Source: Monarcha castaneiventris obscurior (Eukaryota > Chordata > Aves > Passeriformes > Monarchidae). Taken from it: DNA of 64,000 bases. The notes under the pieces were generated by a model. That model was not told where the DNA came from. It did not search any database and worked only from the letters and a program-made list of their open reading frames with translations. The stretch spans positions 32,079,001 to 32,143,000 of the forward strand of contig JAMPIT010000566.1 of the NCBI GenBank assembly GCA_026261815.1, written 5' to 3'. Position numbers and translations under genes: made by a program. This document shows positions 49,883-61,305 of this stretch, piece by piece; the stretch's first letter is position 1, and each line of letters opens with the position of its first letter.

Positions 49883-52293
49883 GTCACTGACTTCGTCATC
49901 CATGCTGTTTTTGAGATATTTTGCTCACAGATGATGATGTGGATCTGCGAATGGATCCCCAGACACCAGTAAAAGACCTTTTATTTCCAAGTTGCTACCA
50001 GTCACAACTCTCAGCACTGACATTTTAATTCCCAGGTATTTAGGGGCTATGAATAAATACAGGCTGGAAATTAGAAGCAATGAGGGCCTGTAACTGCTTT
50101 CCTGGAGAAATGATGGGAGAGACTTAATTACTTTTTTAGATAGAAGAGAGCAGGAAAAGGATTGGATAGTATATATGCCTGTGGTGTTTGTGGGTTTCAT
50201 CACTGTGATCCATACATTTCCTTCCATTGCTGCATTTTCTGTTTGGAGGAGAAAACAGATTTCCTTCTGTTCCCATGTTTTCAAACTGTTAGTGCCTTAT
50301 GAGTGTCCAGTGAGATTCTGAGTCCTTGGATGCTAACCTCCTCCCACCCTTAGCTCTTATCTAAGTGTTCTGATGCTTCATATTTAGATTAATTAATCTG
50401 TCCAGTTAGGCTCAGATGCCACTTCCATTTATGTTGGCTAAGTCACTCTCAAGAGCTAATGGTCCTCTAATGCAGTCCTACAATTCCCCTTGCGTGTCCA
50501 GAAAGACAAACAAGTTCCCAAACCATCCTCGGTGAAAGATCAGAGTAGCTCAGCATAATGTAGTATCAAGAACCACTGGAGATGTCCGAAGACTTAAAAG
50601 ATAACATGCATAAGCGGAGTACCAGAGAAGACCCATTAAATGGATTGTGACTTTGTAGTGTGATTAAAATCAGTTGGACAAGGGTAATCCATCTGTGCTG
50701 ATGCAAGAAAACTATTCCAGTGAGTTAATGGTGTGTTAAAGAACATGCAGCATTTTTGTCTTCTAAGAACACAGGAACATTTCGTTCAGACTAAAGGGCT
50801 GTCTAGTCCTGTACTCTGCCTTTGACTGCCACCAGCAGTGGCTATGCAGGACAAGGATAAAGAGGGGCCCAGGGGTAAAAATGCTATTTTTTATCATTGG
50901 AACTGTGGATGTCTCTGATGAGGAAATATCTCTGGGCAAGCCAACGAGAGCTACAGCTGACTTCTAGAAACAAAACGGAGATTTTATTTGAGCTAATGGA
51001 AAATGTAGATTTCCATGGGGCTAGAATTTCAGAACAAATTTTCAACCTCTGAATTTTTCACAGCAGACATGTCTGTTTCTATTAAATCTCTCAGAATCAA
51101 AAGTTACTTATTTTCATCCCTCTAGGCTCTGCTCTCCTATTAAGAAAATCACCAGTGTCATGACTCCAAATGTATATAAAACCAGCCTGTTTTTTTTCAG
51201 TCTAAGACTGCAAGTATCCAGTTAGTGATGAACTGATGCTGTATCTCTGAGACAAATGCTGAAATATAGTTTCATGTGTATGTACTTAAACTTGAAGACA
51301 ACAAGGGTTCAATGACGCCTGCATGTACATGAACACCCAGGTGCTGAGGTGTTATGTGAACTCTGTCTCTGGTGGGCATGGACCATTTTTGTGAGATCAG
51401 GAGGAGGTAGTGAGACTGTGAGACAATGTCCCAGTCTACTGCAGCAACTAGTATGGAAACAAGGAAGACAATGTGGTAATCTACCAGCCTCAGCTTTTGC
51501 TGTTTTAATTCTTTTACACAGGGGGCGTCAAATCTGGAAATCCTACCAGGTGTTTCAAGGCACAACTTGTGACAAGTCATTGCTTTACTGTTCGTTTTTT
51601 CCCTGGAAGCTGTGTCAAACCTGGTTTCAGAGAGTCAACTTGCCTGGACAAGTCTCCTGCCCTTCTCAGGATTCAGACACTGCACAGTTTCCAGTAACTT
51701 CTCTACCAAAGATTGTGGTGCAACACATGCTGATATGAAGGAACAAAAAAAAAGAATGCTCTGTAATGCTTTCTAGCATCTTCATGCCCAAAACCCCTAA
51801 GATCAGTATTGCAGCAGTCTGAAATATGAACAAAGACAGTTTCTTTTTTACACCATTGAATACAAACTTTGTCTTTTATCTTCTATATGTCAAAACCGAA
51901 TTAGCTGCTCATGTGAAAATGAGCGATTCAGAAGCAACTCCTAGTTTTTTGCTGTTTCTCCAGTCAGATTAAAGGCACTTGAGCCTATAAGAGGACAAGG
52001 CAGTTCTTTTATCTAGCTGTGAAAAAGGTCTTTGCATGTATTTTTTTTCCTCTGGGCATATCACAATTATTGGTGATTAATGAGGATTGTGGTTTCAGGC
52101 CATGCCCTTAATAAAGTTACCTATCAGGGAGATCCTAAAGTATCTGCATGCTGGGAGGAAGAAGTGGAGAATAGCTCATTACAAGCTGTTACACAAGTGT
52201 TCTTGGGTAAGGATCTTCCGGAACAAAGGCAGTCACAGAGCTCTCATTGTCATTTCCAGAGTTTCTGTAGACTTATCACAGTACTTGTCACTG
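49883..52293. other. DNA between two related LTRs, no retroviral genes seen
   Basis: These 2.4 kb show no primer-binding site after the left LTR, no polypurine tract before the right LTR, and no gag, pol or env motif in any frame. A 129-codon plus frame at 51,349-51,738 is unrecognised. The stretch is therefore ordinary unique DNA rather than a proviral interior. Confidence 0.65.
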
Positions 52294-52736
52294 TGTCCTA
52301 GTTCCAGCAAGGACAGGGTTGGTTTGTGCAGTAGCCAGGAGGAAGCATGGCTAGGACCTGAAGATTGTTCTATATATACCATCTCATGCCACTCCCAGAG
52401 GTAGAGGTAAGGAGTCTCTTCCAGGGAAAATGGGTTCCTTCCTGTCAAGTAAATATGTTGGAGAGAGTGGTTGGGTAACCCTAATTCTGACCATTTGCAT
52501 GTGAATTACTCCCCTCTCTCTTGTACACTTTTTAAAATTAATATTGTTGCTGGTATCATTCATTTTTGTATCTCATTGTTTCCTGTAAATTGTTCTTATT
52601 GCAGTTGATGATTTTTGCCTACTGTGCCTCCAATTCTCAGCTCCAGCCACCCGCAGGGGATGGAGCAGTGAGGAGTGAATGGCACATGGTTTTAGCGAGA
52701 GCATTAATGTGGAGAATCCCATTTCCTAAACCACAA
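52294..52736 (+). mobile_element. Diverged solo LTR, same superfamily, about 443 bp
   Basis: It begins TGTCCTAGTTCCAGCAAGG and ends CCTAAACCACAA. It contains TATATATA at 52,371-52,378, and TGTAAATTGTTCTTATTGCAG near 52,584 aligns with the polyadenylation region of the LTR at 49.3 kb (ATTAAACTGTTCTTATCTCA). Flanking CACTG (52,289-52,293) and CACTA (52,737-52,741) resemble a 5-bp duplication with one change. It is clearly more diverged from the family's common form than its neighbour, so it is either an older insertion or a different subfamily. Confidence 0.78.
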
Positions 52737-55302
52737 CACTAGCATAAACTAGAAACAAGCTTGGGGTTCCTCATAAACTAGAATCACTAATGTGATTATT
52801 TCTCATTGGCATAGACTCAGAAATTGGTTTTTCACTATTCCTTAAACAATAAAACACCCAAAAATACATCTTGAAGAATAAAAAGGTGAATGCCTTGTTT
52901 TAGAATAAAGGACCTTTTATCTTGTTGTGTCTTCTATACCTTCCATAAATAAATGTTAATTGTTAATACAAATAATAGGCTACATTGTTGTCTAATCTGA
53001 AATTGAACTGTTTGATGCGTTCTGAGTCATTTTGAAAACAGAGCATATTTCTGAATAAAGAGCATCACATTAGCCTTACATTTCAGAATTCAAATCCTAG
53101 AATTGCTTAAACCCACTCTTTGGAGACTGACAAAGATGTTAAAACACTTGCACGTTCAGGATGTCACCTAAGTGGGAGGCAAGTCACATGGAGTTTCAAA
53201 ATTGCAGCTGGGGACAAAATGCAGTATGGAAACAAATTGATATATTTCTGGGGACTAGAAATGCTTCAGGTGAAGAAGTCTAAGTAGCTGAGTTTTATAC
53301 TCTGAAGCATAAGGTTTCCTACAACCATTGTTTAAAACTTAGGGAGAGTTTTGGGCTGCATTCAGACCCTAGATAGTCAAATACCCATAGAACTCTGCCT
53401 TCAGTGGGAATTTCATGCTTGCTCCCAAGGAAAAACTTACACTTGTTATGCAATGTGTTTTCTGACATTTTAGGCACTTCCTCCCTGTCTGAGTAAGGGG
53501 ATTCACACATCAGAGAGCAATCCCAGCCCTGGCATGCCCCAGTGACCACTGCCTGCCAAGTTCGTTCACTGATCATCGAAGAGCAATCCACCTCCATGGA
53601 GTAGGTAGATTTAATTTTCCAAAATAAAACCCTACAGAGTCAGATGTGAGTAGAAATGAAGAGGCATGTATTAGTCATGCCTTTTGTTAAACATTTATGG
53701 GAAGCCATAATTCTTCGTGGTATTTTAAGTATAGTATTTAGAGATTTATTTCTCTTTCTCCTCTTGAATTACTCACATTGATGCACTTTCATAGACTTTG
53801 AATTATCTCCATGCCAGCAACGACTGCATTTCTTCAGAGAAAGCTTTGGGGTGTGATTCAGCTGGACATTTGGGTCTTTTTGTAATACGATGTGTTGTGT
53901 GATGAGAGCTAATGACCTTCTCGATACTACAGATATTTCCACCTGGGCTAGGTCAAGGCTTTCTAAAGATACAGTTCCCTACATCTTCCTTTCCAAAACA
54001 AACTTGTCAATAATACCAAGTAAGAAAAACCCAGTAGAGTGGACAGTTTCAATCTGTGTATGCAATCTCCTTTTTTTACACTACCCATTAATTTATACGG
54101 CCAGTACAATCACAGAAATCAGTCTCTGGAATCTGGGAGACAGTCTGTAATCCAGACATAGATGTCTGCTTTAGGATGAGCTACTCTTGAGTCTCCATTT
54201 GCCTTGACTAGGTTGCCATGGACTGAAATGAGAGCTTAGACACCCAGTTAATATTTAGAAAACACACACTCTAGGCCAAATCCCTCCCAAAGTGTTCAGT
54301 GTTACCTTTCAGCACTGGTTTCATTTGCCCATACACAGGTGTAAAGTGCCATTTGAAATGCTCCTGGGGGTACCAACTGGCCTGGGGGCCACTTCAGAGA
54401 GGTGATGGACTCTCAGAGGTCCTATTCCATATCACACAGCCTTTGGTTTTATGTGACTCAGAACCTACATTTGAATGCCTGAATTCTGCTGTTAAATCCC
54501 ATATTAACGATGTTGCTCTAGGAAAATAGCTCCTTGAGAGAGATGCTCTTCTTCAGTCACGCAATACAGAAAACGTGTACACTATGTTTGCAACCTCTTC
54601 ATAATAACTACCTTATTACTGATTCTCTACAGTTTTTCTTCTGGCTTATTTTTAATAATGTATTTACTTTGAACACATTCCTGCCTTTTGTGTGTGTGTA
54701 TGTATTTTCCTTTGCTTTATCTACATTATGACTATTTTTTTTGTAACTAATAACAAAAATATACTTCCAAAATTAGCCATAAGCTATCTTTATTTTATTT
54801 TTTTCATAACTATTTATTTTTGAAATGTGTTGGGTTTTGTGCCAATGTTATTATAGCTGTTTACTTAGCACGATGCTTTTCATTCCACTAATAACTGTTC
54901 TCCTGAAAGATGAGCTAATTTTGCATAACTGAGTGTGCAATTACAGTCTCTTTTCAAAAATCGTGAAAATCCCTTCACTTTCAAATAATGTATTAGATGA
55001 TGTTGATTGTTTACATTTTATGTGTAAAATTGGACTGAGTTATGTGCATTTATTCCTTCAGGGCATCAGAATGGACAGAAAGCTATTGCAGTTATTCAGC
55101 ACTGTAAGCTAACATCAGAGTTCATTTCAGTCCTTGTACAGAACTGCTTGAAAGTTTTTTGTGTAAGGATAATGAGGTAAATTTTTTAAGGCTGAATTTT
55201 ATTTGGTGTCTCATGATCTGAATGAATTTCATGTATTGCCTCAAGATCTGAGAATTAGCCTGCTTGTTATGATTTTCATACATTTGATTATCTTCTCTAT
55301 AT

Positions 55303-55318
55303 CTAAATGATCATTTAG
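55303..55318. repeat. Perfect 16-bp palindrome
   Basis: CTAAATGATCATTTAG is self-complementary; with one mismatched pair it extends to 20 bases (55,301-55,320). The TGATCA core is AT-flanked, so a chance origin is possible. Confidence 0.65.
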
Positions 55319-56149
55319 GTGACTGATATAAATTTTCTTGATGGACAAGTATTGATTGGACTATTTCTGTTAACATATAAAACAAGCCACTGCCACTGTG
55401 ATGATCAGATTTATACATTACCTGTTGATTCACTCAATCTAAAGCTCATACAGAAGTTGAAGTTTTTTCACAGGACCTGAGACGTTTTGAAGGACACAAG
55501 AGCTGACAGACTGCCTAGTCCATAGATGTGACACTATTAACTTCAGTCACAACAGGTTTAATCCCCAAATGCAGGAGGCAGAATAGCTGCTTGTGTTTGT
55601 GGATTTTCCTCTGCTTACATGCATGGAGAAGAGGTGCTAAGAGTCATACTCAGCTTTGTTGCAATGCCACTGACTATGAAAGGCTGAATCTGAAGTCCTT
55701 CCTCAAAGTTCATAGATTTTTTTTTTCAGGAACTTCTCCCTTATACTGGCTTCAAACTCATTTCCTTTAGAAAGAACTCCAAGTTGAATAGAAGATATCT
55801 CATAATTAAAAATATTGCTACTTCTTTAATGATCTAATTGGTTTTACCTGCCAGGGTCATCTTCATTGATTTCAATTAAAAAGAAAAAGAAAAGACCTGC
55901 CGAGTGACCTACTTCTTAATGTATTCAGTAAGACCAAGGTTGGAGCAGCAAAATGTTTTAATGAACACAATCCCTGTTTGCTGAAAGCAAAACTATTACT
56001 GATTTCCTATTGATCTGAAAAAGGAAGGTACAAACTAGGTTAGAGGATATTTCATGGTTTTTTCATTAAAAATCAATGAAAACAAGACTGACCTGCTTTA
56101 TTCCCCTTGTGTTTACACTTGAAACAGATTAGATCATTAGGGGAACAGT

Positions 56150-56173
56150 AATGGTCTAATTATTTAGACCATT
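56150..56173. repeat. Hairpin, 9-bp arms, 6-base loop
   Basis: AATGGTCTA pairs with TAGACCATT around the loop ATTATT. Confidence 0.55.
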
Positions 56174-58557
56174 CTTAATTCAAATTGTAGAAGTGGATGG
56201 AGTTGCCTAACTATAAATAAAGTGTTTTTACATAACAGTATCTGGGGAAATGGTGTGCTGGGAGTCAGATTATGGCCACAGAACATTATTATTAATTTAT
56301 GTCATGATTTCAGAAGTACCATGTAATATTAGGTTGGACAGGAACATCAGAGTTAAGAAGAAAAAAGGTTTCAGATCAGACTTTAGTAATAAGTGTAAGT
56401 AATGAGACTCTCCTCTTTTTGAAGAGGGATAATGTTGTGTGATGTACATTACAGCTTGTACACTGGTTGTCTAAAGGGCCATCTCCAAGGCTCATAAAAC
56501 AAATAACACACATTGTTTAGCCAGATATTGCATTGAGGAGTATTATGGTGATGGCTATATCTCTAGAGTTAAATTAAATTGCCAAAAGGAGTGAGCGTGA
56601 GCACTGGATCCCTGTGGGATGGTTACCTCTCACTCCAGCTCTGCTTTGGACCTTTACAGCTGGCTCTACCAAATTAATGTAGGTGTTGGCAGTGTGGCTG
56701 TGAGCTTGCCACTGCCACTTGGTCTTGGTGCCAGGGATTGCTCCTCAGCCTTTTTTTTAAGCTGGCAGTAGAAACACAACAAGTTCAAGTTCCTTGAAGC
56801 CCAGCCCCAGTAACTCTTTCTCAGATGTACCATGTTCTTGCTGCACTGTGACAGCAGTGTCAGTAAAGTGCTTTTCTTGGCAGTGACAGCTTTTGTGAAT
56901 AGAGAACTTTCAAGCTAGGCTTACAGACTGGTTAAGGAGATCAGCTCAGCTGTTGTTGGGATCTGTCTGACCTTTCTGGCTTTTTTGACCTAGCAGCTGT
57001 TTGTCTCAGTGATCTCAGTGCAATTATATATATTTGAGAAGTGCATGTTACTCTTTGTTAGTGATTTTATAGCCTTTAAGTGCACTGTTTTCTACTTTCA
57101 CCTTGAGCTTTTGTGCAAAAGTCCCCTAGCACAGCACTACCATTAGTCTTAGCCAGGAGACTTGTTTTGTCCTACACTGAAGGGCTCCAAAGGCCTGAGG
57201 GACATGGCCCACTATTCTATTGCTTCCTGAAGCATTGCATTTTTCTAATGGATGCCTGCAACTTTAAGCAGGCTTAAACCAATAATGACTCCAGCCTTCT
57301 TCTTTAGTCAGACATTCAATCAGGCTTTGAATGACTGCTGTGCAGGTGAAATCTAATCTATTTTTACTGATTCGTGCTATCGTGTTTTCTACCATTTGTA
57401 TTCACAAGTGGAAAATACCCTTTTTAGGCTTTATATGTCCCTTTATATGACCCTAATGCTTTTAAACATTTTGTCAAGTAAGTATTACCTATGCCCATTT
57501 CAGTTCAGCAGCAAAATCCCCAAGTAATTTTAAAACAAAAATAATATTTCTTCATATAACTTCTTCAGAACCCTGTTCAGGCAATAATTTGATTACAAAG
57601 CCTTTACATTCCTTTTGTAACATTGCCACAGCCAGGATTAGACTAGCAATTTGGTAATTTTAAAGGTAAGGTGTTTGGATCATATATCATTAGATCAGTT
57701 TAATAAACTCAACTTTATAGAAGCACAACAAAGTGGTTAAGGAAGGAGGACTTTCTTATTCTATAATGAATTTTTTCACCAAAATTCAAGCGACAAACCA
57801 TGGCCTGTTGAATTCTCATTATTACTGTTATCATTACAAGTTGCATGAACTTCTTATGTACATGACTGCAATGTGAGATACAAAATAGGGTAGGCAGATG
57901 TTCTGCTCTGTGTATTTTGAAACATGACACGTAGTTAGGTTACTTTCTTAGTGGTCTTTTGGGAAACCAGTGCATCTTTCATGCAGATTGGAGTGTTGAT
58001 TAAAATCCTCAGCAACTCTGTTACCTAACCCTGTGCTTGGCCAGGTTAGGTTTTGATTTGCACTTTGGTTTTTGCCGCCCTTTATTGTCATGTGTTTTTT
58101 TAGACAGGATGAAGATCAAACAGTTTAAGTTTCAATTATTAAATTAACACAGATTTTATTTTTTTTTAGACAAATTTACCCAAGAACCAGCCTCACGCAA
58201 GGCTTTTGATGGTCACAGGGAATTCTGTCTGTGAGCATTTCTATGTTTGGAGGAGTAGATTTGGATGAAGGCCTTGCAGCACCATGTGCATCAGGGCTTA
58301 GATGTGTTTTCCTCTGCTAATATTTGGCAGGGACATGAGATAACAGGAAATATGCAATGTGTAGTCCTTGTCTAGGGAATGCACCATAGCAGGTATAGCT
58401 GAAAGGCAAGATTTAAGGTAAGCATACTTTTCTGAGCATGAATGTGGGCCTAAGCTTTCTTTTTCTACATATGTTTATCTTTTTTTTTGGGTTTTTTTTT
58501 CAACTTTATCCTCCTTTGGACCTTGCTTTATCCACCCTTGTGCCCCCTTCCCATTAG

Positions 58558-59480
58558 TCTTTCTTGAGATATGTGAAATCTTCAAATGCTCACAGGGTAC
58601 AATGTCCTAATCTCCCACAGAGAGTTATCAGCTTGCTGGAGGCAGTTTGGGAACTAGCTGAGGAACCAGGACTGTTCCTAATAGTTCTACCAAAGGGGAT
58701 GAGATTACCCCCAGTTCAGCTTTGACGACAGCTAAAGAGATTATGGAAACTACCTGTCTTCTCTTTCCAAGTCAGTCCCCTTGAGTCAGTCCTGGTCATT
58801 TGGCTGGAGGTTTACATCTCGGTGGTTTCAATTCTACTCCTTTATTGGGGAAACCTTCCATACCTGCACTGGGTCCAGCCTGTGAAGGGCAGGATCTCTC
58901 CAGATGGCAATGTGCCCTGGGGACAGGGAGAGGAGTTTACTATTAATGCTCTATTAATTCTCATTAATAAAGGGGGCAGGGAGCTATTCCTGATGACAAT
59001 GCCGTGTGGCATGACCTGTCTTACATTCATATGGGTTGGAGTTTTCACTGGGGGAATGAATGGCCTGTAATCCCACCTACCCCGGGTTTCCTTTGGGATA
59101 CACGTAGTGCCCCATAGACATAATTCACCTTTTGTGCTGGGGAGGTGGATTGGGTTCAAAATGTCTGAAGTGTAGTCTGAAGTCTGTGTTGCAGCCTATT
59201 GGAGAGATATTTTTTCAGCATGCAATTGAAGATGTGTCTGGCATGATTTGGGATATTGCATAATGTGGAGTGGAGGAGTTTGAAGGTGAAGAGCTCATTG
59301 AGAAGGAGTTGAAGGAGTTTGGAGGAGCCCACACACAGAGGGGCTGTAAGAAGGCTGAGTAATGCTAGAGATAAGGGGTCTCTAATACCTTCATGTCCTC
59401 CCTTTGGTTTTCCACAGTCTACTGCCTTCCTTGTTATCTTCCTTCTCCTTCCCACTGCTGCAGACTTCTTGAACACTCAG
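58558..59480. other. Coding-like block of unknown origin
   Basis: The plus frame from about 58,558 to 59,070 has a single internal TGA (about 58,723). It includes a hydrophobic stretch near 58,795-58,850 (LVIWLEVYISVVSILLLY). The minus strand is also open over 58,842-59,196 and, in another frame, 59,156-59,476; that second frame holds a signal-peptide-like run (LSLALLSLLTAPLCVG) near 59,380-59,330. The two minus frames overlap with a frame change. I recognise no family. A decayed retroviral gene is one guess; chance openness in a less AT-rich segment is the other. Confidence 0.3.
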
Positions 59481-60937
59481 TCCCTCACAGTTTACATTCA
59501 CTGATATTATTCAAGTACTTCCTTAGAAAAATTGGAGCTCCTTCTGAATTTTCTGCTATGCTTTATTTTTTTTTTTTTAGATGCTCAAAGCCTTTTTCCC
59601 AAAGCCCTCTCTGGAGAAGATTGCATCGAAACATTTGTCCTTCTTCCTTCAGCATTGAGAGGCTGGGTGTGAATTGATGATAGGAGGATGAGAGGCAGCT
59701 GCACTGAATGCTAATCTGACTCACATACTACCTAGCTCATATTAAAGAGTTTACACTTAAAAGTTTGAAGGACCTTTCATGTTCACAGTGTGCTTTTAAA
59801 GTGTCATCCCTTCCCGTAGCGAGCACTGAATTGTGCTCTCTTTTCCCTCCAGGCATGCACACACTGTGTAGCTGATACACTTTGGTGACAATGAGAGCCA
59901 TGGTGCAACCAAAACAAGTGAGTGAAACTTGCCATTTTTAGAAGTTTTTGTTTGTTTGTTTTTCATTCATTTTTTGCTATGAATTTCTCCAGCATTCTGT
60001 TTGTCAAGTTTGCTTTGCTCGAGTACTCCCAAACCTGGAACACTGATGCTAACCACGCATCCATATAAATTTTAATACACTTAAATCAGTTGATGAGGAG
60101 GAGTGAGCACACTTTTATTTTCAGTACAAGTGGAACTCAACTATAATAATACTCTGGGCATTATTGGAAGCATACCTTTCTTTTAGTACATATATGCTAA
60201 TCACTTCTCGGTCTGCAACAACTCTAAGCACTATTTTAGTAGCATTTCTCATCAAAATTGCTTCAGCATTTTAATTAAACAGCATTTGTTTAACCTCCAG
60301 ATCTTTTAAATTGCGCTTCTTAAAGAGTGTTTTTCTGGCTCAGAAGAACCCCACTGGAACTGTTTCAAGGATGCAGACCTGGCAAGCAGGAAGGGAGAAG
60401 GCTGGTTACTTCCCAGGTGTTTTGGATCTGCAGTGTCTTACAGCAGGGACAGGTTCTGAACCTGTCAGAGGGAACCCCTCTTCACAGCCATGCCAGCAGC
60501 TTACCTTTCTCTCCCTCTTTGTACTGAGGTAAATTATCTTTCCATATATTTTTGTGTTTAACACTCCCTTACCCTGAATTTCTTTACTATAAATGAAGTC
60601 CAAGGAAGCAACGAGTGCTTGTGGCAGCATTACCACTTAGACTTTTGACACTGTGGCAAAGCATCAAGTTCTACACTGATCAGAGACATATCTGGCCTAA
60701 GAGCTACTATTCAAACAGAAGAAATGCAGCATTGCTCTTTGTCTGAGGAACAGCCACAAGCAAAGGAAGTGATCCACTTCATAGCTTGCTAAGCCCAGGC
60801 ACTCTTTCAGATATGTAAAGTAATGGTGCTGTTGGGAAATGGACATATTCACATAAAACACATGGTTGTATTCTGTTCTCTTGATTCCTTCCACTTCCAG
60901 TGAGAACTGCTATTGGATTGTAACACTGGCTGAAATA
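59480..60937. other. Unique non-coding DNA, no gene seen
   Basis: A run of T at about 59,565-59,579 could be a reversed poly(A) tail, but the sequence to its right (59,580-59,680) was not recognised as a retrocopy of a known gene. A (TTTG)n-like stretch lies near 59,945-59,962. Nothing else stands out. Confidence 0.6.
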
Positions 60938-60943
60938 TATTGG
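60938..60943 (+). repeat. Target-site duplication, left copy (TATTGG)
   Basis: TATTGG directly precedes the LTR start TGCGGGAAC and is repeated exactly at 61,300-61,305 after the LTR end. Confidence 0.9.
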
Positions 60944-61299
60944 TGCGGGAACACGGGTCCCCTGAACAACGAACCAATTTGATTATGCAATAATCCCTTT
61001 ATTGTTTACATTGCTCCATTCTTATGCATTTCTCTAAGTGTCATTCACACGATCACGCATGACCCGATTGGACCCTCCACATTGTCCACGTGCCCTGCAT
61101 GCACCCCTCAGGGGACCTGATTGATTCTAGTCCAGGATGGTACAGTCCCTCTTTATCTGCCTTCTTGCTGCCTTGTTATTCTGTCTTCCAACGTCTTCTT
61201 TCCCAATTTAGCACTTCTTGCATTCCTCAGGCCCTGATAAGGGTAACTGCACAGAACTTGGCTGGGGCCCCTCTGCCAGGATTCTCGTGATTCACAACA
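60944..61299 (-). mobile_element. Solo LTR, complete, 356 bp, ERVK/ERV2-like
   Basis: On the plus strand the element runs from TGCGGGAACACGGG to GATTCACAACA and is bounded by exact TATTGG duplications. Read on the minus strand it starts TGTTGTGAATCACGAG, has a CCAAT box (plus-strand GATTGGACC near 61,069), an AGATAAAGAGG TATA-like box near 61,150, and AATAAA at 60,998-61,003. It keeps CpG sites (for example CACGATCACGCATGACCCGA near 61,048), which fits a young age. The 6-bp duplication fits an ERV2-type integrase. Its termini differ from those of the LTR at 22.7 kb, so it is a separate family. No retroviral interior is attached. Confidence 0.88.
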
Positions 61300-61305
61300 T
61301 ATTGG
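61300..61305 (+). repeat. Target-site duplication, right copy (TATTGG)
   Basis: Exact partner of TATTGG at 60,938-60,943, adjoining the CA end of the LTR. Confidence 0.9.

Larger units (their letters stand above)
52742..58555. other. Unique AT-rich non-coding DNA, no gene seen
   Basis: No recognised gene or large repeat. A 16-bp palindrome at 55,303-55,318 and a 9-bp-arm hairpin at 56,150-56,173 are present. T-rich tracts occur near 55,718-55,728 and 58,480-58,500. Open frames stay below 93 codons. Confidence 0.65.

Noticed and set aside
49319..52736. A single provirus bounded by two LTRs
   Set aside because: The LTRs differ strongly, no primer-binding site or polypurine tract is present, and no retroviral gene was seen between them.
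59565..59680. Reversed poly(A) tail of a processed pseudogene
   Set aside because: The adjacent sequence was not recognised as any gene and no target-site duplication was found.
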